From Neoceratodus forsteri (taxonomy: Eukaryota > Chordata > Ceratodontiformes > Ceratodontidae): a DNA stretch of 64,000 nt. Below, in pieces: positions 44,919 through 56,204 of the stretch (its first letter is position 1; the number at the start of each line of letters is the position of its first letter). Under the pieces are notes generated by a model, which made no database searches, was not told the origin of the DNA, and saw only the letters and a program-made list of their open reading frames with translations. The stretch lies in assembly GCA_016271365.2 (NCBI GenBank), contig CM057452.1:1240339001-1240403000 (forward strand), given 5' to 3'. A program made the position numbers and the translations under genes.

Positions 44919-45994
44919 CAGGGCTGTGCAAATACCTTTTTCTGAATATTCAGCCAAATATTCAATATTAGGTAGCTACAATTTGAGCATTTAGAAAAAG
45001 ATATTTGGCTACAGACAAAGAAAAACAAAGAAAAAAGAAACAGTCCCATCCCTCTTCCCCACCCCAAAACTAAGAAAAATATAAACAACATCCCCCACCC
45101 TCTATCAAAAGACCAGTGCTACCTTCCTTCCCCCCAGCACCCACAATTTTTTATTTTATTTAATAATGTATATCCCACAATGGGCAACCAACTTAACCCT
45201 TCTATCTCAAAGGTTGACAGTCATCTTACTTAATATACAGGGCTCATTTGCACTTAAAAAAAAAATAATTTATGCCACCCCCACCCTGGTACAACACCAT
45301 TCTAGTCCCAACTAGCAGATCTGTATTATATTGAAATGAAGTCAGGGAGGTGAAAAGGTGACCAATTCAACCCGCACTCCTCCATGGCCAGCCACCTTCT
45401 TATGTACAGTGTGAAGTGCTCATGCACTTGCTACAGTCAAAAAAGTTGATTGTGTTATCAGCTGGTTTTACTATAGCAAGAGTGTGAGTGCTTTCATTCA
45501 TGAGAAGGTGGCCGGCTATGGAGAAGGGTGGAGTGAGCCAGTTATCTTTTCTACTCCCCAACTTCACATCAATAGAATTGGGTGTTACTGGATGTGAGTA
45601 AGGTGGTGCTGTACAGGGGAGGGCATAAATTACAGTTTTTTTAAGTGCAAACAAGTGCTGTATATTTGAAAGTTGGTAGGCAGCAGTGGAGTACAGTATG
45701 TAGGTTGAGCTGGTCATCCATGGAGGGACTTACTTTGTTAAAAAAATAAATTGTTGGAGCAGGAGGAGAGGGAGGAAGCATTGGTCTTTTGACAGAGGTT
45801 GGGGGATGGAGTTTATATTTTACTTGGCTTGGGGCTGGGGGAGAAGGAGGGCTGTTTTTTTTTTCTATTAATTTTACTACTAATACTCTTTCCTGAATAT
45901 AAATGCTGCCCTATTCGGAAAGGGCTCTTGAATATTCAGGAGTCCTACTATTTAAGGTATTCTGGAAATATCATTCTGCCTTTGTACAGCCCTA
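44919..45994. mobile_element. hAT-type foldback element with ~0.5-kb inverted arms
   Basis: A 1076-base element running from CAGGGCTGTGCAAA to TTTGTACAGCCCTA, whose two halves are imperfect inverted copies of each other. Mirrored landmarks include ATTTGCACTTAAAAAAA at 45248 against TTTTTTTAAGTGCAAAC at 45637, CCACCTTCTTATG at 45390 against CATGAGAAGGTGG at 45500, CTATCAAAAGACCAGTGCT against AGCATTGGTCTTTTGACAG, and GAATATTC words near both ends. The centre is at about 45455. It is bounded by the 8-bp duplication GAAAAGGG. There is no transposase, so it is non-autonomous. The terminal CAGGG and 8-bp duplication identify hAT. Short frames inside are not genes. Confidence 0.85.
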
Positions 45995-46950
45995 GAAAAG
46001 GGTTACAATACTTTACCCAATGCATAAATTAGTGGTGGTAAAATCTTCTGAAACTCTTAAGATTGCTGAGCCACAGACTGATTTATTAATCCAGAATTCC
46101 TACACGTTCTAATTATGTTGGCAGCCTAAGGGTTAAAGATGAATGTAACCTAGAAAACAGAGACCAGTTCTGATATCCACTGATTAGACAGTTCATCTTC
46201 AAACCAGAAAGCAAAATTGAACTGGAACAGGAACAGCAAGAAATTATGACAAAAATTATCCATATGGCCAAAGATAAAAAACAAAAACATCAGATAACTA
46301 ACTTATGCAAGATACTTACAAAAGGCAGAAATAGCATACAAAGCACACAATAGAAATGGTATCAGAACTTGAAGGGGCTCTAACAAATAAACCATGGGAG
46401 AAGATATGGCTAAATATACACAAGATAACAGCATTCCACACTTGGAGAGAATTCAGGTGAAAGGCAGTAGCTAGATATTTTATAATACTAGACAGATCCA
46501 AACATTTCAGAGCAACCAACACAGACAGGTGTTGGAGGAAATGTGGAGAAAGGGGAACTCTTTTGTCATTATTTGGAAATGTCCAAAGATTCAACCTTTC
46601 TAGAAAGAGCTAATACAACTTCAGTGCACTGTCAAAATAATATGGGGCAAGTTCAGTTCCAAATTATATTAGGGCTCCCACCAGGAGAAGCACAGAGAGG
46701 GGACAAAAAGTATATGTTTGATATATGGGCAGCTGCAGTCAATAAAATGATCAAAAGAAACTCATTATCAGACAAGACAACAAACACAACACGATGGTTC
46801 CAGGCATGCCACAAGATAAGGGAAATGAGCATTACAGTCCTACTAAGACTGAATAATATTAAATTCAACATTATACAATGGCAACAAAGAATGCTGGCCT
46901 CTGATTGTTCAGTCTGGGACTGGCCCCATGATGTTAACCCAGCATAACAT

Positions 46951-48480
46951 CACAGCTCTAGTCCCAGCACACTAACAACCGCACCAAAAATAAAATAAAA
47001 ATCATTCCACACAAGGGGTCACCCATAACCTTTTCTTGCATTAGCCAGCAGGGCAAGTTTATTCAAAATTGCACTAGCCCACAGATTGTTGCACTAGCCC
47101 ACAATTATAATGGTAAATTGTGATCACTTATACCGGAAACAAAGCTAGCCAAGAAATACTCTGATTATTGCACATTTATCCGGCTCATATGTTGCTTCCT
47201 GCTCCAGTAGAAAAAAAAAAGACTGCAATGCCATCACACACAGTGTGCCCCCCATTGTTTTGCACCATGGCATCCTCTCTTCCTCTTCCTCTTTCTGCAC
47301 CCCATCCCCCACCAAACCAGAGGATATCACAACAGCAAATGTTCAATCGAGCAGAGCTAGCTCTGCACATACAGTAGCTGAAATAATCATGAACTTCACC
47401 ACACTGTCACCCACACCCACAGGGCAATGAACAGAGTCAGACAGAGAAAGATATTCTCATCTAGAATTTCTTTGGGGTGGGGCTACACCAATCTAATGAG
47501 CTTGGGAAATAGAAAACTTTATGATATTTTTTTTAAAAGCATTGATTTTAATGTGCTCAGCCCTGACAATAACAGATTTTTCATTAACATTGTCCTTTCA
47601 TCAGCCCAGGGGAAACAGTACACAGCATGATGCTATACTGCCTCTGTTTCTATATAGGATGATCTATGCACCCCAGGAATGTCCATTTTAACCTTTCAAA
47701 TTATGTATTTTATTAAAGTTTATTTTTGTACCATACATGATTCAAAGCTTTGTTTTTTGGATGAAAGGATATGCTGCATGGTACACGGGTGGGACTGTAT
47801 AGATGGTGTTGACTGGCATGGTCCATTTACCAGTAATGGCAGCTATAGATCTATGAATGGTTTTCATTTCAGACTTTGGTCTGCAGTGGTATCCAGGGAA
47901 AGTACAGAGTTTTGGAGGGGAGATGGATCAGCTATGGTGAGGCTGGGATAAAACCCACCACCTGCAGGGCAGACCCTGTACACATCTTAGCATTTTGTCA
48001 CTGAAATGTTGGATACAGACACTCAAAATGTAGGGAAATGAGGGGCACTGGTCTTAATATGGAACAAACTGTCAGACACAGGCACATTCAGAAAACTGGA
48101 AGCTAGTGACTTAACAGCACTCTACCCTTGATCACACCCTGGACACTAGCTTAAAATCCTAACAGTGGAGTGATAATGACTCACATACAGTCTTTTGTGG
48201 GATCCCCCTCTGGAATTGCTAGATAATGCAGCTCTTAATGATCTGTTAATCACACCAGGCCATCTGGAACATTGAGAGAGATTACCATGAAGACTAGCAT
48301 TGACTAAAGTAGGGACTTTTTTTAACTTGATTAACAGGCATGACAAACCTGCAATAGTCAAGATGGACAAGTAGAGAGTTAGCTGCACTAGCCCTGGTCA
48401 ACTTGAACTAGGTTTTGGACTAGAAAGTCAATGTTAAAATCAACCCCTGTTCCACATTGACCCTGTCATTAGTTTTGCAC
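46951..48480. other. Unclassified non-coding DNA
   Basis: No gene found. 47069-47107 contains two copies of TTGCACTAGCCCACA. Otherwise AT-rich single-copy-looking sequence. Confidence 0.55.
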
Positions 48481-48489
48481 TCCCGAGAC

Positions 48490-48645
48490 CAAGGGTGCCG
48501 GAAGATGGTAAAAGCTGAGCGGGCTGAGAATCAAAAGGGCACTTATGAGGGAACAAAGGGCACTTTTTCTATACTAGTTTTTGCCATACAGAAATAAAAA
48601 GTGGAGTGGCTACCACCCCTTCCGCCCCCGGTTCTGGCACCTGTG
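48490..48645. mobile_element. Short hAT-type MITE, 156 bp
   Basis: Ends CAAGGGTGCCGGAA and TTCTGGCACCTGTG (the reverse complement of CACAGGTGCCAGAA), a 14-bp inverted terminal repeat with a few mismatches, flanked by identical 8-bp direct repeats CCCGAGAC at 48482-48489 and 48646-48653. The 8-bp duplication and C-A-N-G-G-T/G-G-C-C ends are hAT-like. There is no coding capacity. Confidence 0.75.
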
Positions 48646-48653
48646 CCCGAGAC

Positions 48654-49409
48654 CCTGCCAAAGTGAAAGTCGCTTTCCAAATTGGCTTTGGCTTTATACC
48701 CGCCCCCAATGCACTGAGCACATCACTTTATAAAAAAGCAGATCATGGACCACACAGTGTCTTCATATCCCATTTTCTTTAGGGAGAACCATGCCACTGA
48801 ACCTGAAAATCTTTCCTAATTTACAGCTGCTGGGGGAAGAGAAGAAGTGAGCAAGTGCTCAACGGCTTCACTGTTGCCAGCATAAGATCACTTCATACAG
48901 CTCGCAATGCACTCTTCTCCCCAAATCAAAACAGAATTTTTTCCTGTATCTTTCTTCTCCCAGTACAGACATGCCTTAACTGTACTAGGAGAACCTGAAG
49001 CAGGCACAAAAAAAAAAAGAAAAACCTAAATGGCGGGGTGGGGCTTGTCATTTGGACAGCTTCACTGCTGTTAGTGGCTCACTCATCAGCAATTTTTGCC
49101 TGGTCCCCTAGTGAGCACTTGGATTGGATCTGTTAAACTTCTCTGTCAGAAAAGATGTGTGTGTGTGTGTGTGTGCATGTGTGTGCGTGTGTGTCTGTGG
49201 AGGGGAGGGGGGTTAGAGCTGGGGGGATCAGGGGAACACAGAAGCAGCCCACTGTGGAGGGGACAGCAAAAACATTTAAAAGGCAACAATACAGCCAGAC
49301 TATTTTTCTTCTGCGTATAACTACTCAGCACAAAAATGGATTAAAAATACTTTAAAATATATTTTAATCAATCATATTTTTCTGTACTTTTTTTCAAGAG
49401 GGCATTTCA
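48654..49409. other. Non-coding DNA with a (GT)n tract
   Basis: No gene found. 49156-49197 is an interrupted (TG)n microsatellite with C and A interruptions. A G-rich stretch follows (49199-49232). Confidence 0.55.
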
Positions 49410-49563
49410 TAATAGGAATGATGCACTCCAGGATTTATGTTGTGCTGGGAAAACATCATTTCTGGGGTGATTAGTCGCCCTCGGCCTGTGACCTTGTACC
49501 GAATCACCACAGGCATGATGCTATCCCAGCATGATACACACCCTGTCATGCATTATTCCATTA
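49410..49563. mobile_element. Palindromic MITE, ~154 bp (family A)
   Basis: The segment folds end to end: GGAATGATGCAC...TGTGCTGGGA in the left arm is mirrored by TCCCAGCATGATAC... and GCATTATTCC in the right, and GGTGATT (49477) by GAATCACC (49501). Its length, symmetry and arm sequence (AATAATGCATGACAGGGTG read from the right end) match the 155-bp element at 54392-54546, so they form one family. It is flanked by TA on both sides, compatible with a Tc1/mariner-type duplication, though TA is too short to prove it. Confidence 0.65.
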
Positions 49564-49635
49564 GTAGGTGGTGGTAACTGATTAGAACAGTACTTCCTGA
49601 ACAGTGTTGTCTAAACCGCGCTACTGGAACTGCGT

Positions 49636-49701
49636 ATGTCTGGATAGCGACAGGGGTAGAATAGCGAATGTTAAAACCATTACCCCTGTAGCTATCCAGG
49701 C
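49636..49701. repeat. Inverted repeat (hairpin)
   Basis: CTGGATAGCGACAGGGGTA and TACCCCTGTAGCTATCCAG form an almost perfect 19-bp stem separated by about 26 bases. No protein or RNA gene is associated. It could be a tiny MITE or a fragment of one. Confidence 0.7.
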
Positions 49702-50500
49702 AATGCATCAAGTAGAAGACAATAAGGGATTCAAAAATGCAGAAGCTGGATGAGCTGCTTCCGTAACAGAGAGGGCTAAAGGATAAGGAACTTGGGCAGC
49801 AGAAAGCAGGAGACCAGGATTCTGTTTCCGGTGTCCCAGGTCATGTCATTTTCATCTTCCCCCCACCCAAAGTGTGTTACTTTTTTTTTGTCCAGAAAAA
49901 AATCACCCCCCAAATTACTACATTTCCCCACAATCTGCACCCCCTTGGAGTTTGTTATAATATTAATGGGGGGGGGGGGGGCAGAATTTGAGTGCAATTT
50001 TGTGTGCATCAAGGTGATTGAGCTTATGAGTGATGTAGAGGGTAGTCTAAAATCTGTATCAGTCAGGTGTTGTATTTGTGATTGTGGCTGCATTGGTGTG
50101 TGTTGAGATTTGGTTGTGAGTTTTGGGTGTTGCAAAAGAGGTCTATAGGATAGTTAGTTTCAGTAATTATATGTGGATACTTTAGGGAAAATACGTACAT
50201 CTACACCAATGACCACCTGTGGTCACTTCGCCCATTTACGGGGGTCCCATTTGCTCTCCCTGTAGAGGTCCTCGTCCACTGTGGGGGACTAGAGATCCTT
50301 TAAAGGAAGAGCACACACTACAGAGGAGGTCACAAGCATGATGGTCGGGAGGGTAGGATTGGTGTGGTAAGGTCCAGGAGATGCCTGGGGAAGGTATGGA
50401 ATCATGATTGATGTCCATCATGCCTGGTTCCCCTCTTCATGGCTGTGCCTAATTTCAACAAGTAGGAAGTAGTCTGTCTGGACAGCACTACTCATCCACT
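49702..50500. other. Non-coding DNA with a poly-G run
   Basis: A G run of about 13 lies at 49969-49981. The open frames on either strand here have no resemblance to known proteins. 50200-50500 may be the 5' leader of the L2 that follows. Confidence 0.45.
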
Positions 50501-50525
50501 TCAGGCTGTTCTTTGTAGCACAAGA

Positions 50526-51190
50526 TTGCTGAAGAAAATGGTAGTAGCGTTGGAGGGATTCATCATGGATTCCTTGGCTGATCTTGTTTGCATCTTGGAG
50601 ACCAGGTTGGGTGAAGAAACTGGTCCTGTTCTGAGGGCATTTGCCCCACCTGTTTTTTCTATGGTGCATTGCCCAAGGAAGGATTGCAGAAGAGGCAGGT
50701 GGCCATTTGCTTTAGATCCACTCTGGGACTCACTGCACTCCCCATTAGAACTTTCAGTTCCTTTGAATGTGTTTATGGCTAATGTGGTCCAGGTGTCAGC
50801 AGCAGGATCATTCTTATTTATCAGCCTCCTGGTGGAGGTGGAGGGAGTGATTTTCTGCAGGAGCTGACTGACTTCATTGCTGAACAGGTATTGGACACTC
50901 CCAGGTTTCTAGTGCAGGAGGATTTCAATGCCTAGATTGACAATGAATCCACACACTCTGAACTGGAGCTCCTCCAGTTGCTGTTTCATTGGGACTGACA
51001 CAGGCTGTTGCCTCTGAAACCTATCAGCATGGTCACACATTGGACCTGATTTTCTCATTGAAACTTGACATCAGTGTGGTCAAGGCTGATCTGGTATCTT
51101 GGTCAGATCATCATGCAGTTGTGCTCCAGTGTGGGGTTCCCTGTTTAACTATCTCTTGTGGAGATTATCCAGTGCCATCCAAAATGTAAT
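50526..51190 (+). pseudogene. L2 ORF2, endonuclease domain
   Basis: Frame 50526-50867 gives MVVALEGFIMDSLADLVCIL then ETRLGEETGPVL (TETWL block with W to R), FSMVHCPRKDCRRGRWPFA (GRGGGVA block degraded) and FSVPLNVFMANVV-like strands. After shifts, FLVQEDFNA-like sequence near 50910-50930 corresponds to GDFN. Frame 50989-51189 has LGLTQAVASETYQHGHTLDL and VVKADLVSWSDHHAVVLQC, with the catalytic S-D-H at about 51100-51108. Several stops and shifts. Confidence 0.78.
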
Positions 51191-51445
51191 TTGGAGCCTT
51201 GCAATGTCCAGGAGGCACTGCATGTCTCAGGTATGCTGCTGGCATGTGCACAAGATCCGGAGGTGGCTGCGGAGCACTACAATATGCTGCTTACAGCCAC
51301 CCTAGAATCTATTGCACCTTTTTGCATTCATCCCTTGACCTCCCATTATAGCTCACTATGGTACTGTGCTGAACTGTTTTGGTCGAAGACAAAAGAATGA
51401 AAGCTGGAGTGTTCTTGGAAAAGCTCCGGGTCTGGGAAGAACAGA

Positions 51446-53124
51446 TTGACGCTCACAATTAACTATGCTGAATATCAATTGGCAATCAAAAAGAAAAAGG
51501 CAAAGTTCCTATCATGGTCAATTGATGCAGGGAAGAATCCCCCTCCTCAGCTCTTTTGCACTGTTGACAGGTTGTTAAATCTTCCCTGTCTGCAGTCTGC
51601 CAGAGCAATTTCCACAGAAAAGTGGGAGAAGTTTGGACAGTTTTTTGCTGACAAGGTGTCTAATATTAGGTCTGGATTTTCAAGTAGCCTGGTTTGGGTC
51701 CATATCGGTCATACCTTTGATGATGTAGATCGTCCTGTCTGGGATGAGTTTTGACCTGTTTCAGAGGCAGGGGTGCTGTGTGTGGTCTCCACCTTGCTCC
51801 TCATCAACTGTATGCTGGACCCAGGATCAATGTGACTTATTGTCAGCTGTGCTGAGTTCCTGGGTCCAGTATTTGCTGAGATCTTGAATGGGTCCTTGAG
51901 GGAGGGTGTATTTCCACTGGCCTTGAAAAAGACTGAGGTCAGACCCCTTCTAAAAAAAAGCCTCCCTTGGACTCTGATGTTTCTGGCGAATTACAGGCCT
52001 GTTTCTAACCTTCCCTTTTTAAGGAAGGTTATTGAGAAGGAGGTGAGAGAGGGACTGACTGATCACCTGGAGTCTCTCTTCATCTATGAACCTCTCCATC
52101 TGGGGTTCCAGCCTTGCACAGCACTAAGATGGCTCTCATCAGGATTACCCATGATCCCCTCCTTTCAAAGGGCAGATGGCAATGTTCAATCTTGGTGCTG
52201 TTGGATTTCTTGTCGGTGTTTGACACTATGGATCATGGGGTGCTTTTGTATTGCTTGAGGAACTATGTAGGCCTCATCAGAGAAACTTTGGTCTGGTTTG
52301 AGTCTTACATAACTGGGAGAATGCAGCAGGTTGCCCAGGAGAATTTTACCTCGGAACCATCTGCATTGTCCGGTGGAGTTCCACAAGGCTCGGTCCTCGT
52401 TCCCATTTTATTTTCTGTGTACATGCTGCCATTAGAGGAGATCATTAGACTGTAAAATGTTGGGTTTCACTGCTGTGTAGATGATACTTAGTTGTACCTG
52501 ACTTTTTCTCCTGATGATGCTTCTGTGGCTTTGGTACTGAGTCAATATTTGGCTGAAATTAGCAACTGGAAGGCCTCAAACTGGTTGTGTCTCAGCCTAA
52601 GTAAGACAGAAGTCATGGTGATTGAACCTAGTCACTGGGGCTTCTCTGCTGTAGATGTAATGGCTCTTTCTGTACTGGGTGTCTGTTCTGTCATGGCAGC
52701 CAATCAGGTGAAGAACCTGGGGGTCATTTTGAATGACAGATTGACATTTGACCAAGAGGTGTCCTCTGTCATCTGATCTGGCTTTTATCACTTGCAGATC
52801 ATTGCCAGGATCAAGCTGCATTTAGCCCAGGAGTACCTTCTAGCAATTATCCATGCTTTTGATGCCTCTAGGTTGGACTACTGTAATGCTCTTTGCCTAG
52901 AGCTATCTGGAAGTTTGAGGCAATGACTTCAGCTGGTGCAGAATGTTGTGGCATGGATTATAGTGGATTCCTCACAGAGTGACTATCTTATGCCAGTTCT
53001 GCATGTGCTGCACTGGCTGCCTTTGCATTTGCACATCATCATCAAGGATTGCTTGTTAACATGCAAGGCCCTTCATGGTTTTGGACTGCACTACATGAAA
53101 GATCTCCTGTTTCCCTACCACTGA
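51446..53124 (+). pseudogene. L2 ORF2, reverse transcriptase and C-terminus
   Basis: Linker FFADKVSNIRSGFSSS (about 51640-51690), then RT: PLLKKSLP (51940) and NYRPVSNLPFLRKVIEKEV (51989-52045), HLESLFIYEPLHLGFQP (52062-52115), LVLLDFLSVFDTMDHGVLL (52190-52246), LSGGVPQGSVLVPILFSVYM (52366-52425), catalytic box CVDDT in place of YADDT (52474-52488), WKASNWLCLSLSKTEVMVIE (52567-52630), QVKNLGVILNDRLTFDQEVS (52705-52765), SRLDYCNALCLELSG (52867-52911) and VLHWLPLHLHIIIKDCLLTC. These are the canonical L2 blocks. The catalytic Tyr is replaced by Cys. At least six breaks. Confidence 0.85.
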
Positions 53125-53462
53125 GTCCACCCTCTCGGCTAAACTGATGCTGGTCTTCTAGTCGTCCATTCATCCAGGCTAAAATCTTCAAGTGACACAT
53201 CTTTTGGAGTGGCTGCTTCTATGCAATGGAACTCACTCCCTTTTTACATTCATACAGGCAGCACTGTAGAGGTCTTTAAAGCCTCTGTGAAAAACTCTTT
53301 ATTTGATCAAGCATTTTCTGAACAATATTAATTTTACCAATTTTGGATGTTGCCTTGTATTGTTATTGTTTTTAATAAGTCTGATGTTATGATTCTTTTC
53401 CAACTCTGTAAAGCACTCACAGACTGTTTGGACTGGGCACTATATAAATAAACTTTGTCTTG

Positions 53463-53796
53463 CATTTCAGTCTCATGGGTTATGGAGCTAATTAGCCCCT
53501 CAATGGTATATTTCCCCTTAGAAAATGGGTCCAAGTATCCTAGCTTTCTGATTGGCTAGGGTATTGATATCAGCAGGCGGGTGTTTTGCAATAGAACCTG
53601 CTGTATAACTAGATCCTCATTGGAGTGCCCCATTACTGTATGAATTCTTGGGCACCACAAATGTTCAGCTTGGCAAGCATAAACATATAAACAATAGCGG
53701 CTCAGCCACTTTCCTCCCATCACTCAAAGAACAAAAAAACACAAGCTGTTTTGCCATTAAATAGCATGGGGTAGTAAACGATCCACTCCAACTGTA
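53463..53796. other. Unclassified non-coding DNA
   Basis: No recognised feature. Confidence 0.5.
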
Positions 53797-53998
53797 AAAG
53801 TGCTGACTCTAGTCAGACAAAGAGAGCGCTATCACTGAAATAGCGACTGAGCACAAGAGCAGCAGTATTTTCTTGACTTTCCATACCGCACATGGACGTC
53901 CAGCTCCGGTATGAAAAATGAAGGAAATACTGGTCTTCTCATGCACAGTGGTAGTGCTGGAGATACCGCAGTCTCTGCTCTTCACCACAGTGAACATT
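53797..53998. mobile_element. Palindromic foldback element, ~200 bp
   Basis: An imperfect inverted repeat centred on GACGTC (53895-53900). AGCACAAGAGCAGCAGTATTT in the left arm pairs with AAATACTGGTCTTCTCATGC in the right, ACTTTCCATACCG with CGGTATGAAAAATG, and GCGCTATCACTG with words near GATACCGC. Arms of about 90-100 bases with roughly 75% symmetry by eye. Ends and duplications not defined. No coding potential. Confidence 0.6.
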
Positions 53999-54391
53999 TT
54001 AAAAATTGGAGAGCATTTCTCAAGCTACTAGATTTAATGGACAGCAAAACAAAATACAAGTAAACCCACATAATAAAAGTAAGTTAATTACCGTATGGTG
54101 AAAAATCATAAGCAGTCCCGAACTGAGTTGTGTCACAGTCCACTTAGTTGCGAGAGAGATGCATAAAGGGAAAACAAAAAAAGAAACTAGACGGTGAAAG
54201 AAAAGTGCAGCAAAACAAAACAGGGAGAAAGAGGATCAGGTGTAGTAACTACATATAACTGGCTTTTTATTAAGCTACATTGTTCCTAATAATGAAGACA
54301 TAAGAATAATTTTATCACAAAACTTAAGTTTAAATTCATTTTCTATTAACAATTTTTTTGCATCTTTTTTTTTTTTACACAACCCATTTTC
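53999..54391. other. Unclassified AT-rich DNA
   Basis: No recognised feature. T-rich tract at 54366-54376. Confidence 0.5.
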
Positions 54392-54546
54392 TAAGCACAA
54401 TAATACCCTCCAGGGTGGGCATTATTGGGAAAAAACAGACCTTCCAAGGGCTATAAGTCCCTCTGCCTGTGGCATCAGGCCTCATTACACCCCTGGGTGG
54501 TCCAGTATTTCCCAATAATGCCCACCCTGTCAGGTATTATTGCTTA
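54392..54546. mobile_element. Palindromic MITE, 155 bp (family A)
   Basis: TAAGCACAATAATACC at the left is mirrored by GGTATTATTGCTTA at the right, then CAGGGTGGGCATTATTGGGA by TCCCAATAATGCCCACCCTG, and the interior (CCAAGGGCTATAAG against TACACCCCTGGGTGG) is also partly symmetric around 54469. Same length and related arm sequence as 49410-49563. Flanking TA dinucleotides allow a TA target duplication. No coding potential. Confidence 0.8.
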
Positions 54547-54727
54547 CATACACCACACTTACTGTGCCTAGCATTTGTTCTCTATATTATAGGGGTGTGG
54601 TAGCCCAGCTTTATGAGAGGAGCTGTTCACCCGAGCTCTCTGTATGACAACAGGGGGACTTTCTTGAGTTCTGCAGTTGCAGCAGAAGTCTTGCTCCGAG
54701 ATGCAGTGATAGCAGTATGTCTGTCTG

Positions 54728-54737
54728 TATCTATCTG

Positions 54738-54770
<33 letters not shown>

Positions 54771-54795
54771 ATATCTATCTATCTATCTATCTATT
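54728..54795. repeat. (TCTA)n microsatellite
   Basis: About 16 tetranucleotide units (CTAT/TCTA), one of them interrupted by ATAT at 54769-54773. Confidence 0.95.
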
Positions 54796-55159
54796 TTCTA
54801 TTTTATGTTTTTACTTATTTGTGTTAAGTGAATCAGGGTGCCCACCCCAGTACTTTTTGTCATAACCCCCTCCCCTCTAAGTTGTCTGCTCCATTCTCAT
54901 ATTGTAGGTGGCAGCACAGTAGTCCGACACTGGTGTTCCCAATCCCCAGTGTCAGAATATCCCAGTCAGATCCTCTGTAAAGAAGAAACCTGTCTCACAT
55001 TTTTCTTTCCTGCAATAAAGAAAACAGATCCAATCTCAGATCAAAGACAAGTCTTGCTGCTGGAACTGCCGAATGTAATCTGAGAGACTAGGGTAAGAGC
55101 AGTTCAATATATTTCAATAGGGTTTTAATCTCTAATGCATAACATTGTCATTTTTGCAT

Positions 55160-55490
55160 ATATTGACCCTAAATTTTCAACATGGCCTTTTTAGGATACC
55201 ACCTCATAACCAATGCCAGTGAAATTATACAAATCAGGTTCAAAAGGTGATTTCATAGTAGCTTGGCTTGAATTTGAAAATGCTCACTACTCTTGTTCAC
55301 AAGGTGAGATCATATGAAGACTAGGTTGAAAATACAAGGTCAAAAGATGTAAAAATGGTAAAGTTTTGCATGTACATTGAAATTTTTCTACGCTCACTCA
55401 TAACTTCAGTAAACTTAAATATTTTGACCCCAAATTTTCAGCATAGCCATTTTTTCACACCACCTCATAAGCATGACAGCTGTCTAGGTA
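55160..55490. repeat. Dispersed diverged copies of the 60.6-62 kb palindromic repeat
   Basis: AAATTTTCAACATGGCC (55172) with ACCACCTCATAA (55200), AGGTGATTTCATAG (55244), TTCACAAGGTG (55297) and TTGAAAATAC (55328) follow the same order as landmarks of the array unit (AATTTTCAACATGGGG, CCTCCTCATGA, GGGTGATTTCGCAG, TTCATAAGGTGGG, TTGAAAATTTGG). A second partial copy starts at 55430 (CAAATTTTCAGCATAGCCAT, CACCACCTCATAAGCATGAC). So the family exists outside the array. Confidence 0.65.
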
Positions 55491-56204
55491 CTATAACTGA
55501 AGTAATCTACAAACCTGGGTTTAGTGACTGCAGCAGTCATCTCCTACATGCAGAAGCCAGGGAAGCAATATTTGGCACTCAAGAATGAGTTAATTTTAAT
55601 AATTTCACCCAAAGCCAAAACCCTCATGGTCTGCTCCAATTTAATGCTCTGGCCTGGAAGTGTAGTCCCATTTCCAAATGCACTGAAACACTTGGAGGCT
55701 AGTGCATGCCTCCCAATACCCGAGTTCAGCTAGAAACATAATGTAACAGAGTAAAAAAAGCTGAACACGGAAAAGTGACACTTATTTGTTAACAAGGGCT
55801 TTAACTTACAAAAATCATAGTCAGAAAGTTGAGTCGTGATACTGGATATGTGCTTATATATATGCATATCCCCATGGGATGGCTTCAAGGCAAGATCCTT
55901 ACACATCACACAAGCCTGAAAGACTCAGATTCAAGAGAAATCCTGTCACTATTTCTGAAATAGACAATGATAGACCAATTTAGTAGGTATGAGTAAAAAT
56001 GAAACGTACTATAAAGGGTCTGAATGCATATTGACATGCATCAATATGCTAACAAAGCATATCTGAGTAGCGGCCTTAAAAGTCAAATCAGGCAAGGCAG
56101 TGACACAGGCCTTTAAAACAATTTTTAAAAGTGAATTCACATCTCAGAAGATGCAGACTGATCAGGGTGAAGCATTTCTAAAGGCTTCTTTAAATGCGTG
56201 CAAA
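55491..56204. other. Unclassified non-coding DNA
   Basis: No recognised gene or repeat. Confidence 0.5.

Larger units (their letters stand above)
44050..46950 (+). mobile_element. L1-type LINE ORF2 3' half, split by a hAT foldback element
   Basis: Plus-strand L1-like ORF2 remains. Left part (44050-44918): the RT catalytic box region is degraded (FLLFCAKKKN where YADD is expected, about 44098-44128), then LEISS (about 44200), PYKWGSSSKRFLGIQIPTK (44249-44305), YNMTYRAL and QVVPFTIATKFKAINMNILP (44372-44424) and EWDFLISF (about 44585). Right part (46003-46950): a Cys-rich C-terminal block (CWRKCGEKG with FVIIWKCPKIQPF, 46530-46605, in shifted frames) and NTTRWFQACHKIREMSITVL (46783-46845). The open frame of the final part is the longest. 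It is 5' truncated and old. Sequence differs clearly from the two L1s at 26.6-39.5 kb, so it is another L1/Tx1-like lineage. Confidence 0.7.
50501..53462 (+). mobile_element. L2-type LINE, nearly complete ORF2 and 3' UTR
   Basis: A plus-strand L2. Protein blocks from endonuclease to C-terminal domain are all present and in order, followed by a 3' UTR that ends TGTAAAGCACTCACAGACTG, then GGGCACTATATAAATAAAC, the shape of the L2 3' end (AAAGCGCT... CTATATAAATAAA). There is no poly(A); L2 tails are short repeats. The 5' boundary is uncertain because I cannot identify ORF1. Reading frames are open for 60-120 codons at a time with many breaks, so the insertion is old. Confidence 0.82.

Noticed and set aside
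45400..45717. Minus-strand 105-codon frame that might look like a small gene
   Set aside because: It lies wholly inside the non-autonomous hAT foldback element and its mirror arm gives a similar but broken frame.
47560..47615. Hammerhead-like word CTGATGAAAGG...AATGAAA on the minus strand
   Set aside because: The bases between CTGATGA and GAAA cannot form stem II, and no Penelope-like sequence surrounds it.
50236..50867. Frames on both strands as a possible host gene
   Set aside because: The plus-strand frame matches the start of an L2 endonuclease; the minus-strand frames are antisense to it.
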